A DNA stretch of 64,000 nt from Mucilaginibacter aquaedulcis (GCF_030409325.1 NZ_JAUFPR010000002.1:2232001-2296000), one strand, 5' to 3'. Positions 26,199 through 35,054 are shown, numbered from the stretch's first letter. Numbers and translations are program-made. The notes: generated by a model from the sequence alone, not told the origin.

Positions 26199-26972
26199 AT
26201 GAAAAAGGTAAAAACACAGGTAGATCATAGCAACCCGGTTATCAGCATCAGAGGACTTAAAAAATCTTTTGAGGATTATGCAGTTCTGCGCGGTATAGAC
26301 CTTGACCTGTACCAGGGCGAAAACCTGGTAGTGCTTGGTCGTTCAGGCACAGGTAAATCAGTACTGATCAAGATCATATCTGGCCTGTTAAAACCAGATG
26401 AAGGTGAAATAACCGTATTGGGTCACAACCTTGCCGAGATAACGGAAGCCCAACTGCAGGAGCTCCGTATCAGGATAGGTTTTTCGTTCCAGAACAGCGC
26501 CTTATATGATAGTATGACGGTACGCAAAAACCTTGAGTTTCCATTAGTTCGTAACCGCAAAAATATAACCCGCAAAGAAATTAATACATCGGTTGAAACA
26601 GTACTGGAAGCGGTTGGCCTGTCGCAAACCATTAACCAGATGCCTTCAGAACTTTCGGGCGGGCAGCGTAAGCGCATTGGCATTGCACGTACGCTTATTC
26701 TTAACCCGGAAATTATGTTGTATGATGAACCAACTGCCGGCCTTGATCCGATTACCTGTATCGAGATCAACGACCTGATCAACGAAGTACAACAACGGTA
26801 CAATACTTCATCCATCATCATCACTCATGACCTTACCTGTGCCAAACAAACCGGCGACAGGATTGCCATGCTGCTTGACGGGCAGTTTCAGCGTACTGGC
26901 ACTTTTGAGGAAGTGTTTAACACTAATGATGAACGGGTTAAACCATTTTTTGATTACAACTTTATACAATAA
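26199..26972 (+). CDS. mlaF: MlaF-family ABC transporter ATP-binding protein
   Basis: A 257-residue ABC ATPase. Walker A is G47RSGTGKS54, the Q-loop Gln is about 98, the signature LSGGQ is 152-156, and Walker B with the catalytic Glu is MLYDEPT (D176, E177). The switch His is about H210. This is the energising subunit for the MlaE permease one base upstream. All catalytic elements are intact. Downstream, the MlaD-like gene begins 23 bases after the stop. Confidence 0.93.
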   Translation: MKKVKTQVDHSNPVISIRGLKKSFEDYAVLRGIDLDLYQGENLVVLGRSGTGKSVLIKIISGLLKPDEGEITVLGHNLAEITEAQLQELRIRIGFSFQNSALYDSMTVRKNLEFPLVRNRKNITRKEINTSVETVLEAVGLSQTINQMPSELSGGQRKRIGIARTLILNPEIMLYDEPTAGLDPITCIEINDLINEVQQRYNTSSIIITHDLTCAKQTGDRIAMLLDGQFQRTGTFEEVFNTNDERVKPFFDYNFIQ

Positions 26973-26995
26973 GAAAAGCTATTATAACCATTATC

Positions 26996-27982
26996 ATGGA
27001 TAGAACAGAAAATAAGAAAGCAATTATAGTAGGCATATTTTTAGCACTTGGCCTTGTGGTGTTTATACTGGGTGTGTTCACCCTTGGAGGCCAGCAAAAA
27101 AGCTTCGTAAAAAACATCAAGATCAGCTCTATATTCACTGATGTTGCCGGATTAAAAAAGGGTAACAATGTTTGGTTTTCAGGTGTTAAGGTAGGCACTA
27201 TCAGCAATGTGAAATTCATTGGCCCCTCGCGCGTACAGGTATTCATGAACATTGATGAGGCTACCCAACAATACATACACCATGATGCCGGAGCTAAAAT
27301 AAGCTCTGATGGATTGATAGGCAATAAGATCATTGTTATTGACGGAGGCAGTCCGCAAGCGCCTGTAGTGCAGGATGGTGATCAATTACAGGCAGAAAAG
27401 ATGTTATCAACCGACGATATGCTGAAAACCCTGCAGGATAATAACCAGAACATTTTAGCCATTACTAATGATTTTAAAGTACTAAGCCATAAAATGCTGG
27501 AAGGCAAAGGAACCATTGGTACCCTGATGACTGATAGCACCATGGCGCTGCAATTACGTGCTGCCATGCGCAATTTGCAAACAGCTACTCAAAGTGCTGC
27601 CCTGATGGCCGTACAGCTTAATAATTTCAGTGCCAAAATGAATACTAAAGGGGGTCTTGCTGATAAGCTGCTTACAGATACCGCTACTTTTAATAAAATA
27701 AGCCAGTCGGTTGCGCAACTGCAACAAACAGCAGCTAATGCCTCAACCCTTACAGATAATTTGACTAAGGCCAGCAATAAGCTAAATACTACAGATAACG
27801 CCATTGGTGTACTGCTGAACGATCCTAAAGGGGCCACACAGGTGCGTACCACATTAAATTATCTGCAGCAAAGCTCGGTAAAGTTAAATGACGATCTGGA
27901 AGCCGTTCAGCACAACTTTTTGTTGCGTGGCTTTTTCAAGAAAAAGGCAAAAGCTAAAGCAGATAGTTTGAAAGCGCAGTAA
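26996..27982 (+). CDS. mlaD: MlaD/MCE-family periplasmic lipid-binding protein
   Basis: A 328-residue protein with one N-terminal membrane anchor (about 9-29, IIVGIFLALGLVVFILGVF), an MCE domain (about 35-125, with the GLKKGNNVWFSGVKVGTISNV and GLIGNKIIVIDGG strands), and a long helical tail (about 140-320) that is rich in Ala/Gln/Asn/Thr. It is the periplasmic channel part of the Mla complex; long helical tails are expected to build a bridge to the outer membrane. No MlaC or MlaB gene is present here, which is common in Bacteroidota. It ends before a leftward acyltransferase gene. Confidence 0.9.
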   Translation: MDRTENKKAIIVGIFLALGLVVFILGVFTLGGQQKSFVKNIKISSIFTDVAGLKKGNNVWFSGVKVGTISNVKFIGPSRVQVFMNIDEATQQYIHHDAGAKISSDGLIGNKIIVIDGGSPQAPVVQDGDQLQAEKMLSTDDMLKTLQDNNQNILAITNDFKVLSHKMLEGKGTIGTLMTDSTMALQLRAAMRNLQTATQSAALMAVQLNNFSAKMNTKGGLADKLLTDTATFNKISQSVAQLQQTAANASTLTDNLTKASNKLNTTDNAIGVLLNDPKGATQVRTTLNYLQQSSVKLNDDLEAVQHNFLLRGFFKKKAKAKADSLKAQ

Positions 27983-28072
27983 AGTTTATTTTGTAAGGTG
28001 AACAATGCAGCTTTTAACCTGTATTATTGTGGATAACGCTGCTTTGTTGGTATTTTTGGATATACCTTCATT

Positions 28073-29242
28073 TTAAATAACCGCCTTTACACCCGGTATT
28101 TTTAAAAGCAAATGCGCCAACAAAAATGAACCGGCAACCGCCAGGGGCGCCACGAGCAGCAGTTTAATGGCAGGGTCAGCGCTCCAAATTTTAAATAGCA
28201 TAGATAGGGAGATCAGCACCAGCGGATGAAAAATATATACCCCGAAAGTTGTTCGTGATAGTTTTTTCATAAGAGCACCTTGCCTCTGCCATTTTTGACT
28301 CGCTATCCCCAATAGTGTTACGATAATGAATATCCCTGTAAACTGCTCCCAACAAGCATACATTAACGATTGCCAGTAGCCGTTGCCACTAAAAGTTTCT
28401 ATGGCACTGTTGGTTACAGTTTTTACGTAATAGATAGCGGGGAAACCAACAACCAGCATCAACAATGCCAATACAGCAAACGTTTTCCCAGTTTTATAAT
28501 CAATTTTGTTAAGCCAGTGCCCGCGCCGGGCGATAATTCCCAAAACAAACAAAGCTATGTATTGCACAAAATGTCCCAGTTGAAAACCTACCGGATTTAA
28601 AACCCAGCCAACCGGAAATACACAACGCGCAAGGTAAGTACCTAAAGCCAGAGTCAATGTAAAGAAAACAGTAGTTGTTATGCAGGGCACTTGTCCTAAG
28701 GGTAGCGCTTTCACATTTTTAAACAGCTGCATAACCAATACATATAACAAGTTGAACAGTAGCAATGCCGCTACAAACCATAATACCCCAAAATCTATCC
28801 AATGATGAAAACCGCCTAAATATTGCATATAGGTTATTTCATGACCTTCTCCAAAACGGTAAACCAGGTAGCTCAATACCGGTGAAAGGATAAAGGAGTA
28901 AAACACAAGCGGGATACCAAGCCGTTTTAATCTATCGGCAAGAAACCGGGCTGCTCCCTTTTTATGATAAGATGATTCTGTAAAATAGGCTGATATAAAA
29001 AAGAAAAAGCCCATAAAAAACGACTGATTAGTTGCCACAAATACGGTCATCAATATCTGCGCTACTGTTTGGGTTGTTTTTTCACTGTAATACCATCCGC
29101 CGGGTGCACCATAAGTTATAAAAGCATGATGCAATACCACCAAAACAGTAAGAACAACCTTCAGGTTATCTATATATACTATTTTGTTGGTTTGTATATT
29201 GCTTTCGGTAGACGGTGGTGATACTATGGTAGAAATTTGCAT
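28073..29242 (-). CDS. Acyltransferase family 3 membrane protein
   Basis: A 389-residue integral membrane O-acyltransferase (acyltransferase_3 family) with about ten helices. The N-terminal motif YIDNLKVVLTVLVVLHHAFITYG includes the conserved His-His pair that is thought to be catalytic, and the GFFFFISAYF segment (about 80-90) is typical. Such enzymes add acetyl or similar groups to surface sugars or lipids. The target is not determined. It stands alone, opposite to the Mla operon. Confidence 0.85.
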   Translation of the reverse strand: MQISTIVSPPSTESNIQTNKIVYIDNLKVVLTVLVVLHHAFITYGAPGGWYYSEKTTQTVAQILMTVFVATNQSFFMGFFFFISAYFTESSYHKKGAARFLADRLKRLGIPLVFYSFILSPVLSYLVYRFGEGHEITYMQYLGGFHHWIDFGVLWFVAALLLFNLLYVLVMQLFKNVKALPLGQVPCITTTVFFTLTLALGTYLARCVFPVGWVLNPVGFQLGHFVQYIALFVLGIIARRGHWLNKIDYKTGKTFAVLALLMLVVGFPAIYYVKTVTNSAIETFSGNGYWQSLMYACWEQFTGIFIIVTLLGIASQKWQRQGALMKKLSRTTFGVYIFHPLVLISLSMLFKIWSADPAIKLLLVAPLAVAGSFLLAHLLLKIPGVKAVI

Positions 29243-29500
29243 TATTAACAGGTTGACATGGTTTATTGGATGTTCACCATTAAATGATGCATTAATTTGA
29301 TTTTAGTTACACAGATAATAAAAAAAATAACTAAAAGGCGTGAATATTGTCCTAAAGAATAAGGATTTTAACTAAAATTAGTGTTGATAACATTTCTTGA
29401 TAACAATAAGAAACATTTGTTGAAACATTCTCGTTTATAAAAGCTTATAAATAATTTTAATAAATTTGAATCGAATTATTAACTGGTAATTGAGCACTAT

Positions 29501-29958
29501 TTGAATACACAAGTACAAAATCCGGTTTCTATTGGCCATAGCCGCTTACTATTAGTACATAAACTATATCACAAGTACGCGGGTATGCTTTTAGGCTATA
29601 TATTTGACGTTGTTAAAAACGAGACCATTGCCGAGCAGTATCTGATAGCTGTATTTAGAGATGCAATTCATGAGCTGAATGAATTCGCTAACGAAGATTT
29701 GAGTACTTTTTGCTATCTTCATGCCATCACTCGTAAAAAGTTGGCCGAATATTTCAGGGATACAACATACCACAACAGGGAGAGTTATAACAGTAACAAT
29801 AAATACCTGCGTCAGATGAGCTTTGAACAGCAATTTGTTTTTTGCGGGATCCATTGGCAGGGTAAAACAACTTCCAGCCTTGCAGCCGAACTTAACAAAC
29901 CTGAAGAAAGCATCAGGAAAATATTAAAAGATTGTTTTACCATTATCAGGAACAGCAA
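29501..29958 (+). CDS. Divergent ECF-sigma-like protein (TTG start)
   Basis: A 152-residue protein with a sigma-70-like layout: an N-terminal region-2-like part (LYHKYAGMLLGYIFDVVKNETIAEQYL, then DAIHELNEF) and a C-terminal helix-turn-helix like region 4 (SLAAELNKPEESIRKILKDCFTIIR). The sequence is weaker than typical ECF factors. The start is a TTG at 29501; no in-frame ATG lies near it. The gene ends with TGA at 29960-29962, which overlaps the next gene's TTG start. I call it a sigma-like factor by pattern and by its anti-sigma neighbour; promoter recognition is unproven. Stop codon lies just past the given end. Confidence 0.65.
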
Positions 29959-30459
29959 TTGAAGACACAGGAATATATAGAGAGCGGTATCTTGGAAACT
30001 TTTGTCTTGGGAGTGGCCACTGAGCAGGAGGTGAAGGAGTTGCTGTACATGAAGGCCAAATACCCTGAAGTTAATGAAGCACTCCAACAACTTGAAAATG
30101 ATATGGAAAAACTTGCCCGCGATTTGGCTGTTGAGCCACCATCCGGAACCTGGTATAAAATTGCGCAGGAAATAAATGCAGTTATACCCCACCAGGAGAC
30201 AGCACCGCAAGTATTTAACCGCCGGGATAACTACAAGCAACCCGAAAAAGAAACCAGTAAAGCCGACCAGTACATTGTAGTAGAAGGCGAATCAAGCCAT
30301 ATGCGCCTGCACAAATCGTGGCGCTGGGTATTTGCAGCGGTTTTTATACTTGGCAAAATATTCCTGGCATTTGCCATATACTTTTATCTCGAAAACAAAC
30401 ATACCCAGGAGCAGATACAGGAATTAAAGACTGAGATCAGGCTACTGAAAAGCAAATAA
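29959..30459 (+). CDS. Anti-sigma factor, RskA-like (TTG start)
   Basis: A 166-residue protein. The N-terminal motif YIESGILETFVLGVATEQE followed by an acidic helical segment is the zinc-less anti-sigma domain pattern seen in RskA-like proteins. One membrane helix spans about 121-144, and a short periplasmic coiled coil (EQIQELKTEIRLLK) ends the protein. It overlaps the upstream sigma-like stop (TTGA), giving translational coupling. The TTG at 29959 is my start; an ORF extension to 29932 would begin inside the sigma gene and lacks the pattern. It is followed by a terminator. It should hold the sigma-like factor at the membrane. Confidence 0.75.
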   Translation: MKTQEYIESGILETFVLGVATEQEVKELLYMKAKYPEVNEALQQLENDMEKLARDLAVEPPSGTWYKIAQEINAVIPHQETAPQVFNRRDNYKQPEKETSKADQYIVVEGESSHMRLHKSWRWVFAAVFILGKIFLAFAIYFYLENKHTQEQIQELKTEIRLLKSK

Positions 30460-30462
30460 TTA

Positions 30463-30490
30463 ACAAAGGCTGCCAATTGGCAGCCTTTGT
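30463..30490. terminator. Bidirectional intrinsic terminator
   Basis: A near-perfect palindrome (12-bp stem, central AATT loop; ACAAAGGCTGCC arms) flanked by T-rich DNA. It lies between the anti-sigma stop at 30459 and the convergent SPFH gene end at 30510. Confidence 0.85.
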
Positions 30491-30509
30491 TTTTGTTAAA
30501 CGTATATAA

Positions 30510-32387
30510 TTATTCGGCTTTATCCTCCTCATTTGATTTCTGCAATTTCTTCAGCATTTCGCTGCCTATCAGGGCATCAATGATTCCGTTACCTCCGCTA
30601 TTTTCTTTGCCACTAACCAATATCTCAGGTACCAGTTTAATACCGTTTGCAGCCAGCGCTTCGGCCACACGCACAATGGCGTATTGTTCGGTACCCATGG
30701 CATCGGTTTTTTGTTTTGTTACCTCAGCCTCAGCCAAACCTATGGCTTTGATCTTGGTACTTTCGGCAATACCGTTTACTTCGGTGGCGTTGGCATCGGC
30801 TTTAGCATTCACTGTTTTGGCTTCTGCATCAGCTTTAGCTATGGTTATCCTTACCTCGGCATCGGCCTTTGCATTAATGGTTTTTGCCTCTGCCTCACCA
30901 CGCGAAGCAGCAACCTTTGATGCGGCCATCTGGGTGTTGATCTCTACCTGGCGGGTTGATTTTACTACCTCAGGCTGCATATCAGCACCGGCCCTGGCGC
31001 TTTCAAATTCCTTACGTTCAATCTGTGCATGGCGCTGTATCTCGTAAGTTACTTTTTCCTCTTCGGCCAGTTTACGGTCGGTCAGGGTTTTCATTAAGGC
31101 GGCTGGCGGTACAATATCACCTATCAGCGTATCAACACCAATTACGTTGTAGGTGGTTAAAACTGTGCCTATATGATCACGGGCATCGCTTTGCCTTTGT
31201 ATACGGTTGGCCAAAAAGCCTATCACATCACTCTTTTGTGCCGAGTTACGGAAATAGTTAGCAATAGTAGGTTCCAACACCTGCGATATCAGGTTTTTCA
31301 TTTTACCAAAACGAGCTATTACCTTTGGAGCCTCATTACGTGGCACGTGTATGATCTGTGACACATCAAGGTTAAAAGTAAAACCATCGCTTGACCTCAC
31401 GGTAATTGTACAGAGGTTTTTATCCAGTTCATGCGCTTCGGTACGGCTATCGGCCCAGTTGAGTACAATGTTGGTAGTTGGCACAACCTCCACAGCATGA
31501 GTATAAATATTGATAGGGTGTTTACCCGGATCAAGCGGATCTTCCCAAACACCTTTTTGCCCGCGGTGAACTATGTTGCCATGTTTAAAGGCGTCGCCGC
31601 TGGTATCCTTACCTTCGGGTCCAACAAACGAGTTTACCACACCCACATAACCAATAGGTATATAGGTCATATCAACCTGCTCAACAATTACAAACCAGGG
31701 ATTAAGGTAATAGGTACCAGCCAGTATCACATCCTCCTGCAAACCTTTACGGCCACCTGCGTTAATAAAAGCAATAGGGTCCTGGTAGTTTTTATGTCCC
31801 GATACCGATTCGCCTGCAATTTCACCTTTATCCAATGGTTCACCATCAAGCGTGGTAACTATACCCACTTTATTTTCATGTATCTGGGTTATAGGTACCA
31901 TTTCAATCTCAAACAGAAAAGTATTGATACGATAACTACCCGGTGTAAGAAAAGCTGCCTGCGGCCCTTTTTGTCCGTTATTGTTCAGGAAGGCTATGGC
32001 ATCCTGAAACTTATCACAATCAACCGGTTTACCCAGCACGCGACCTGTATCAAGCGTGGCGCCATCTTTGGCCTTCACCAGTCCAAGCTTATTTTGTTCA
32101 ATAATGGTGAAGGGTTCCATGGTAATACCATATTGCCATGGCCACATACCCCAATATAAGCCCGGTGCAAGTGCTTTAGCCTGCATACCTGCCTCACCAT
32201 TAATGGCTATGATACGACCATCGGGCAAGCGCGACTTACCGGACAAAGTGAATTTTTTAACCACCAGCCCAATACGGTTATCCGGCACGATCACCATACC
32301 GAAAAATACGCGTAAAACAGATTTGTACATCAGCAAAATCAGGATGACAGGCACAGCCCACCAAAACATCACAATTAGATTGTTCAT
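30510..32387 (-). CDS. Large SPFH-domain (flotillin-like) membrane protein
   Basis: A 625-residue protein. A single membrane helix at the N-terminus (about 5-32) is followed by a soluble core with band-7/SPFH features (KNLCTITVRSSDGFTFNLDVSQIIHVPRNEAPKVIARFG) and a C-terminal coiled coil full of Ala-Asp-Ala-Glu repeats (NAKADAE units, about 480-570). It is longer than a standard flotillin; the extra N-terminal part (about 35-290) has repeats of a beta module (VGIVTTLDGEPLDKGEI, GRVLGKPVDCDKFQDAI). SPFH proteins form membrane-associated rings and organise lipid or proteolytic domains. No NfeD partner gene is present. Confidence 0.82.
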   Translation of the reverse strand: MNNLIVMFWWAVPVILILLMYKSVLRVFFGMVIVPDNRIGLVVKKFTLSGKSRLPDGRIIAINGEAGMQAKALAPGLYWGMWPWQYGITMEPFTIIEQNKLGLVKAKDGATLDTGRVLGKPVDCDKFQDAIAFLNNNGQKGPQAAFLTPGSYRINTFLFEIEMVPITQIHENKVGIVTTLDGEPLDKGEIAGESVSGHKNYQDPIAFINAGGRKGLQEDVILAGTYYLNPWFVIVEQVDMTYIPIGYVGVVNSFVGPEGKDTSGDAFKHGNIVHRGQKGVWEDPLDPGKHPINIYTHAVEVVPTTNIVLNWADSRTEAHELDKNLCTITVRSSDGFTFNLDVSQIIHVPRNEAPKVIARFGKMKNLISQVLEPTIANYFRNSAQKSDVIGFLANRIQRQSDARDHIGTVLTTYNVIGVDTLIGDIVPPAALMKTLTDRKLAEEEKVTYEIQRHAQIERKEFESARAGADMQPEVVKSTRQVEINTQMAASKVAASRGEAEAKTINAKADAEVRITIAKADAEAKTVNAKADANATEVNGIAESTKIKAIGLAEAEVTKQKTDAMGTEQYAIVRVAEALAANGIKLVPEILVSGKENSGGNGIIDALIGSEMLKKLQKSNEEDKAE

Positions 32388-32661
32388 TTTTTTAAGATTT
32401 AGAATTTTGATTTTTTTAACGGAACCCTTAAGGTGCGGGCCCTCACAATAACTTATAGCTTTACTGGATTGGAGTACCTTGGCTATATAGTGTCATTAAG
32501 ACAGTTGTAATTTGCACTTGTTACAGCTTTTTTCAAAAATATTTTTGAACGTTGATTTTGGGTTCTGATTCATGTGATTAAATGATTTTTTGATTTATCA
32601 AGTAATTGGAAACAAATGCTGTTTAAGTAGAGTTACATATATATTATTAATTCCTGTAATC

Positions 32662-32823
32662 ATGAATACTCCAGCATCATCAAACAAGACCGGTGCTAAA
32701 AAAGTTGACACCGGCAAAAAGAAATCATCTGGCGAAGAACTTAAAACCGAAGGCCCGCTTAGTGAAAAAGACGAAGTAAAAAAAGCCGAAGAAAAAACCA
32801 GAAAACATATGCAAGGCAAATAG
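32662..32823 (+). CDS. Very small Lys/Glu-rich protein
   Basis: A 53-residue highly charged soluble peptide (MNTPASSNKTGAKKVD start, KTRKHMQGK end). It is likely disordered or coiled; there is no known domain. The ATG at 32662 is preferred to an upstream TTG-like extension at 32590, which reads as hydrophobic non-coding sequence. Similar tiny charged proteins are common stress-associated products in Bacteroidota, but this is only a guess. Confidence 0.5.
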   Translation: MNTPASSNKTGAKKVDTGKKKSSGEELKTEGPLSEKDEVKKAEEKTRKHMQGK

Positions 32824-32954
32824 ATAGTTTGCACCCGGCTGATTTTATTTTTTAATGGTAATTGTATAGCTTAGATAAACTTAACTTTATCATGAATTAC
32901 AGTTTAAGAGCCTGCCCATGATAGTTTTAATACCATTAAAAACAAATCATACTA

Positions 32955-33362
32955 ATGAAAAATTATAGCTTTTTATTAATTGCCATCGTATTGTGTTTCA
33001 TGGCGTCGTGCAAGCCAGGTGTTAGCACCGCCACCCTTACAGGTAAATGGAAATATGTAAAGGTAGAGCATCCTAATGCAAACCCGCCCGACAAAATGAA
33101 TCAAGCCGAATTAGATGAGGCCTCTCCCTATATTCAGTTTACCCCCGAGATGAAATGGAATATTGTATGGGGCGGTAAATATTTGTCGCACGGCAGCTTT
33201 ACACTTAATGGCAATAACATTAAAGTGAACGAAAAACTGCCCGATGGCAAAACCCGTGATTTTGTGTTTACCGTAAGTGAACTTACCGAAACTAATATCG
33301 TTTTTGAAACCATAGGCGCAGAAGGCTCCAAAGTTACCGCGGTAAGGATGAGTAAGTTTTAA
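32955..33362 (+). CDS. Small lipocalin-like lipoprotein
   Basis: A 135-residue predicted lipoprotein with lipobox Cys19 (CFMASCKPG). The mature part is beta-rich with a TGKWKYVKVE start, a WNIVWGGKYLSHGSFTLNG block and a final VTAVRMSKF, consistent with a lipocalin-like barrel. It shares the Gly-Lys-Trp start with the three paralogues near 13-19 kb but is otherwise different. It is followed immediately by an 8-copy heptamer repeat. Function unknown. Confidence 0.7.
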   Translation: MKNYSFLLIAIVLCFMASCKPGVSTATLTGKWKYVKVEHPNANPPDKMNQAELDEASPYIQFTPEMKWNIVWGGKYLSHGSFTLNGNNIKVNEKLPDGKTRDFVFTVSELTETNIVFETIGAEGSKVTAVRMSKF

Positions 33363-33364
33363 GG

Positions 33365-33420
33365 GTAGTGAGTAGTGAGTAGTGAGTAGTGAGTAGTGAG
33401 TAGTGAGTAGTGAGTAGTGA
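33365..33420. repeat. Tandem array, 8 copies of a 7-base unit
   Basis: Eight perfect copies of GTAGTGA begin 3 bases after the lipoprotein stop codon and end at 33420, followed by a partial GTGA. It lies 124 bases before the ECF sigma factor. Slipped-strand copy-number change is possible. It resembles the short-period islands at 54530 and 53737. Confidence 0.9.
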
Positions 33421-33543
33421 GTGAAGGCGATCTACGTCTTTTTGTTTCAATTTTTATCATTATTCATTGCTCCAAAAATCTTTTATCCCAAAAAAGGTGA
33501 TATATCTGTTATGATTTACACATAGTAATAAAACAGTGAAACA

Positions 33544-34086
33544 ATGGATACAGTTAATTTACAGGAGCAGGCCACAAGGCAGCAGCTTTTCATAGCATTG
33601 TACCAAAAGGTTTTCCCGGCAGTGGCAAAGTATGTGAGCAAACATGGTGGCTCTTTTGATGAGGCCAGAGATGTTTTTCAGGATGCCTTGTTGAGTTATT
33701 ATGAAAAAAGCAGATCTGCCACAATAACGATCAATAGCAGCGAGGGCGCTTATATTTATGGTATGGCCCGCTACCTATGGATAAAGCGCTACAAAGAAGG
33801 AAACCGAAATGCTCAATTAGATGATAATTACGCCACCGGGATTGTTGACCAGGTTAACACAGTGCTGGCTGAAGATAAATTGTTAATTTTTTTAGAAACT
33901 ACAGGCAAACGCTGCATGGAGTTGCTACGCTCATTTTATTATGATCAGCTACCTATGAGCAAGGTGGCACAATTATTCGGCTTTTCGGGTGTGCGTTCAG
34001 CTACGGTACAAAAGTATAAGTGCATTGAAAAAGTAAGGGAAACAGTTAAACAAAAAGCATTAACGTATGAGGACTTCCTTGAATAA
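33544..34086 (+). CDS. ECF-family RNA polymerase sigma factor
   Basis: A 180-residue sigma-70 family protein. Region 2 is LFIALYQKVFPAVAKYVSKHGGSFDEARDVFQDALLSYYEKS (typical D-A-R-D-V-F-Q-D), and region 4 is a helix-turn-helix (LPMSKVAQLFGFSGVRSATVQKYKCIEKVRE). ECF factors redirect RNA polymerase on an envelope or stress signal. Its last 20 bases overlap the 90-residue ORF that follows, so the two are co-translated, and a ClpP gene follows after 31 bases. The 7-base repeat array sits upstream. Confidence 0.88.
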   Translation: MDTVNLQEQATRQQLFIALYQKVFPAVAKYVSKHGGSFDEARDVFQDALLSYYEKSRSATITINSSEGAYIYGMARYLWIKRYKEGNRNAQLDDNYATGIVDQVNTVLAEDKLLIFLETTGKRCMELLRSFYYDQLPMSKVAQLFGFSGVRSATVQKYKCIEKVRETVKQKALTYEDFLE

Positions 34087-34339
34087 TATAGCACTGACCG
34101 AGCGGCATTTGCTCAAAAAGTCGACGCCTGCAAGCGCTATCCTCTTTGAAGCCAAAATGCTTATTAACGAGGACTTGCAAAGCGATGTTGCGGCTCAGCA
34201 ACAAGTTTACAGCCTTGTAAAACAATATGGCCGTAAGCAGCTCAAAGCCGAAATCGAGGCTATACACCAGCAGTTATTCACCCAACCAGAACACACAAGT
34301 TTCAGGCAGAAAATAGCCCGCATATTTTTAAACAGGTAA
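34067..34339 (+). CDS. Small protein overlapping and following sigma factor
   Basis: A 90-residue soluble, mostly helical protein (MRTSLNNIALTERHLL..., with a QQQVYSLVKQYGRKQLKAEIEAIHQQ helix). No membrane helix and no zinc site, so it lacks the usual anti-sigma signs, but its overlap with the ECF gene makes a regulator of that sigma factor the simplest idea. The ATG at 34067 lies within the sigma gene, in another frame. It ends 31 bases before the ClpP gene. No family recognised. Confidence 0.6.
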   Translation: MRTSLNNIALTERHLLKKSTPASAILFEAKMLINEDLQSDVAAQQQVYSLVKQYGRKQLKAEIEAIHQQLFTQPEHTSFRQKIARIFLNR

Positions 34340-34370
34340 GCAGAACCATTACCTAAAAGCACAAAATTTT

Positions 34371-35054
34371 ATGAATATTAATAAACAGGAATTCCGCAAA
34401 TATGCGGTCATGCACCATCGTATTGCCGGTACCCGGGTAGATGGATTTATTGCCGGTGTTGAAAAAAGCACTTTACCAGTGGCCCAAACGCCATACATAA
34501 CCGAAGAACGTGAGATGCGCGTAGCCCAGATGGACGTATTTTCACGCCTCATGATGGATCGCATTATTTTTCTTGGCCAAGCGGTTGATGATAATGTAGC
34601 TAATATTATTCAGGCGCAATTATTATTCCTCCAATCAACCGACCCTAAAAAGGATATCCAGATGTATATTAATTCGCCCGGAGGTTCGGTGTATGCTGGT
34701 TTAGGAATTTACGATACTATGCATTTTATAGGGCCCGATGTAGCTACCATTTGCACCGGTATGGCCCTATCAATGGGAGCCATATTGCTGTGTGCCGGGG
34801 CAGCGGGCAAACGAGCCGCACTTAAACATTCCAGGGTAATGCTGCATCAGCCATCAGGCGGTGCTCAGGGGATGGCATCAGATATTGAAATAGCCGCTGT
34901 GCAAATACGTAAAATGAAACAGGAATTATATGAGATCGTTTCAAAACACAGTGGTCAGCCTTACCAAAAGGTATACGATTTAGCTGATCGTGACTACTGG
35001 ATGATTGCCAGCGAAGCCAAAGAGTTTGGTATCATTGATGAAGTATTAGGATAG
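34371..35054 (+). CDS. clpP: ATP-dependent Clp protease proteolytic subunit
   Basis: A 227-residue ClpP. The catalytic triad is intact: S134 (GMALSMGA), H159 (VMLHQPSGG) and D208 (DRDYW), with the same 25- and 49-residue spacings as in E. coli ClpP. The oxyanion loop, the INSPGG turn and the YDTM helix are also present. The N-terminus is about 23 residues longer than the E. coli precursor and could be processed. Cytoplasmic barrel protease needing ClpX- or ClpC-type unfoldase. Unlike most ClpP genes it is not beside clpX or tig; it follows an ECF sigma factor and its overlapping ORF, so it may be a second, stress-linked copy. Confidence 0.92.
   Translation: MNINKQEFRKYAVMHHRIAGTRVDGFIAGVEKSTLPVAQTPYITEEREMRVAQMDVFSRLMMDRIIFLGQAVDDNVANIIQAQLLFLQSTDPKKDIQMYINSPGGSVYAGLGIYDTMHFIGPDVATICTGMALSMGAILLCAGAAGKRAALKHSRVMLHQPSGGAQGMASDIEIAAVQIRKMKQELYEIVSKHSGQPYQKVYDLADRDYWMIASEAKEFGIIDEVLG

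Noticed and set aside
29932..29958. Upstream extension of the anti-sigma protein
   Set aside because: It would begin inside the sigma-like gene and adds sequence unlike anti-sigma N-termini; the TTG at 29959 overlapping the stop is a better start.
31431..32159. A 242-codon open frame antisense to the SPFH gene
   Set aside because: It overlaps a well-supported coding gene on the other strand, its product has no recognisable domain and it lacks a plausible promoter; it looks like a codon-bias shadow.
33365..33420. CRISPR-like array
   Set aside because: The unit is 7 bases with no spacers and no Cas gene is nearby; it is a simple tandem repeat.
34067..34086. The 20-base overlap of the sigma gene with the next ORF as an annotation error
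   Set aside because: The downstream ORF has a good ATG and reading frame, and overlaps of this size are common in coupled genes, so I kept both genes.
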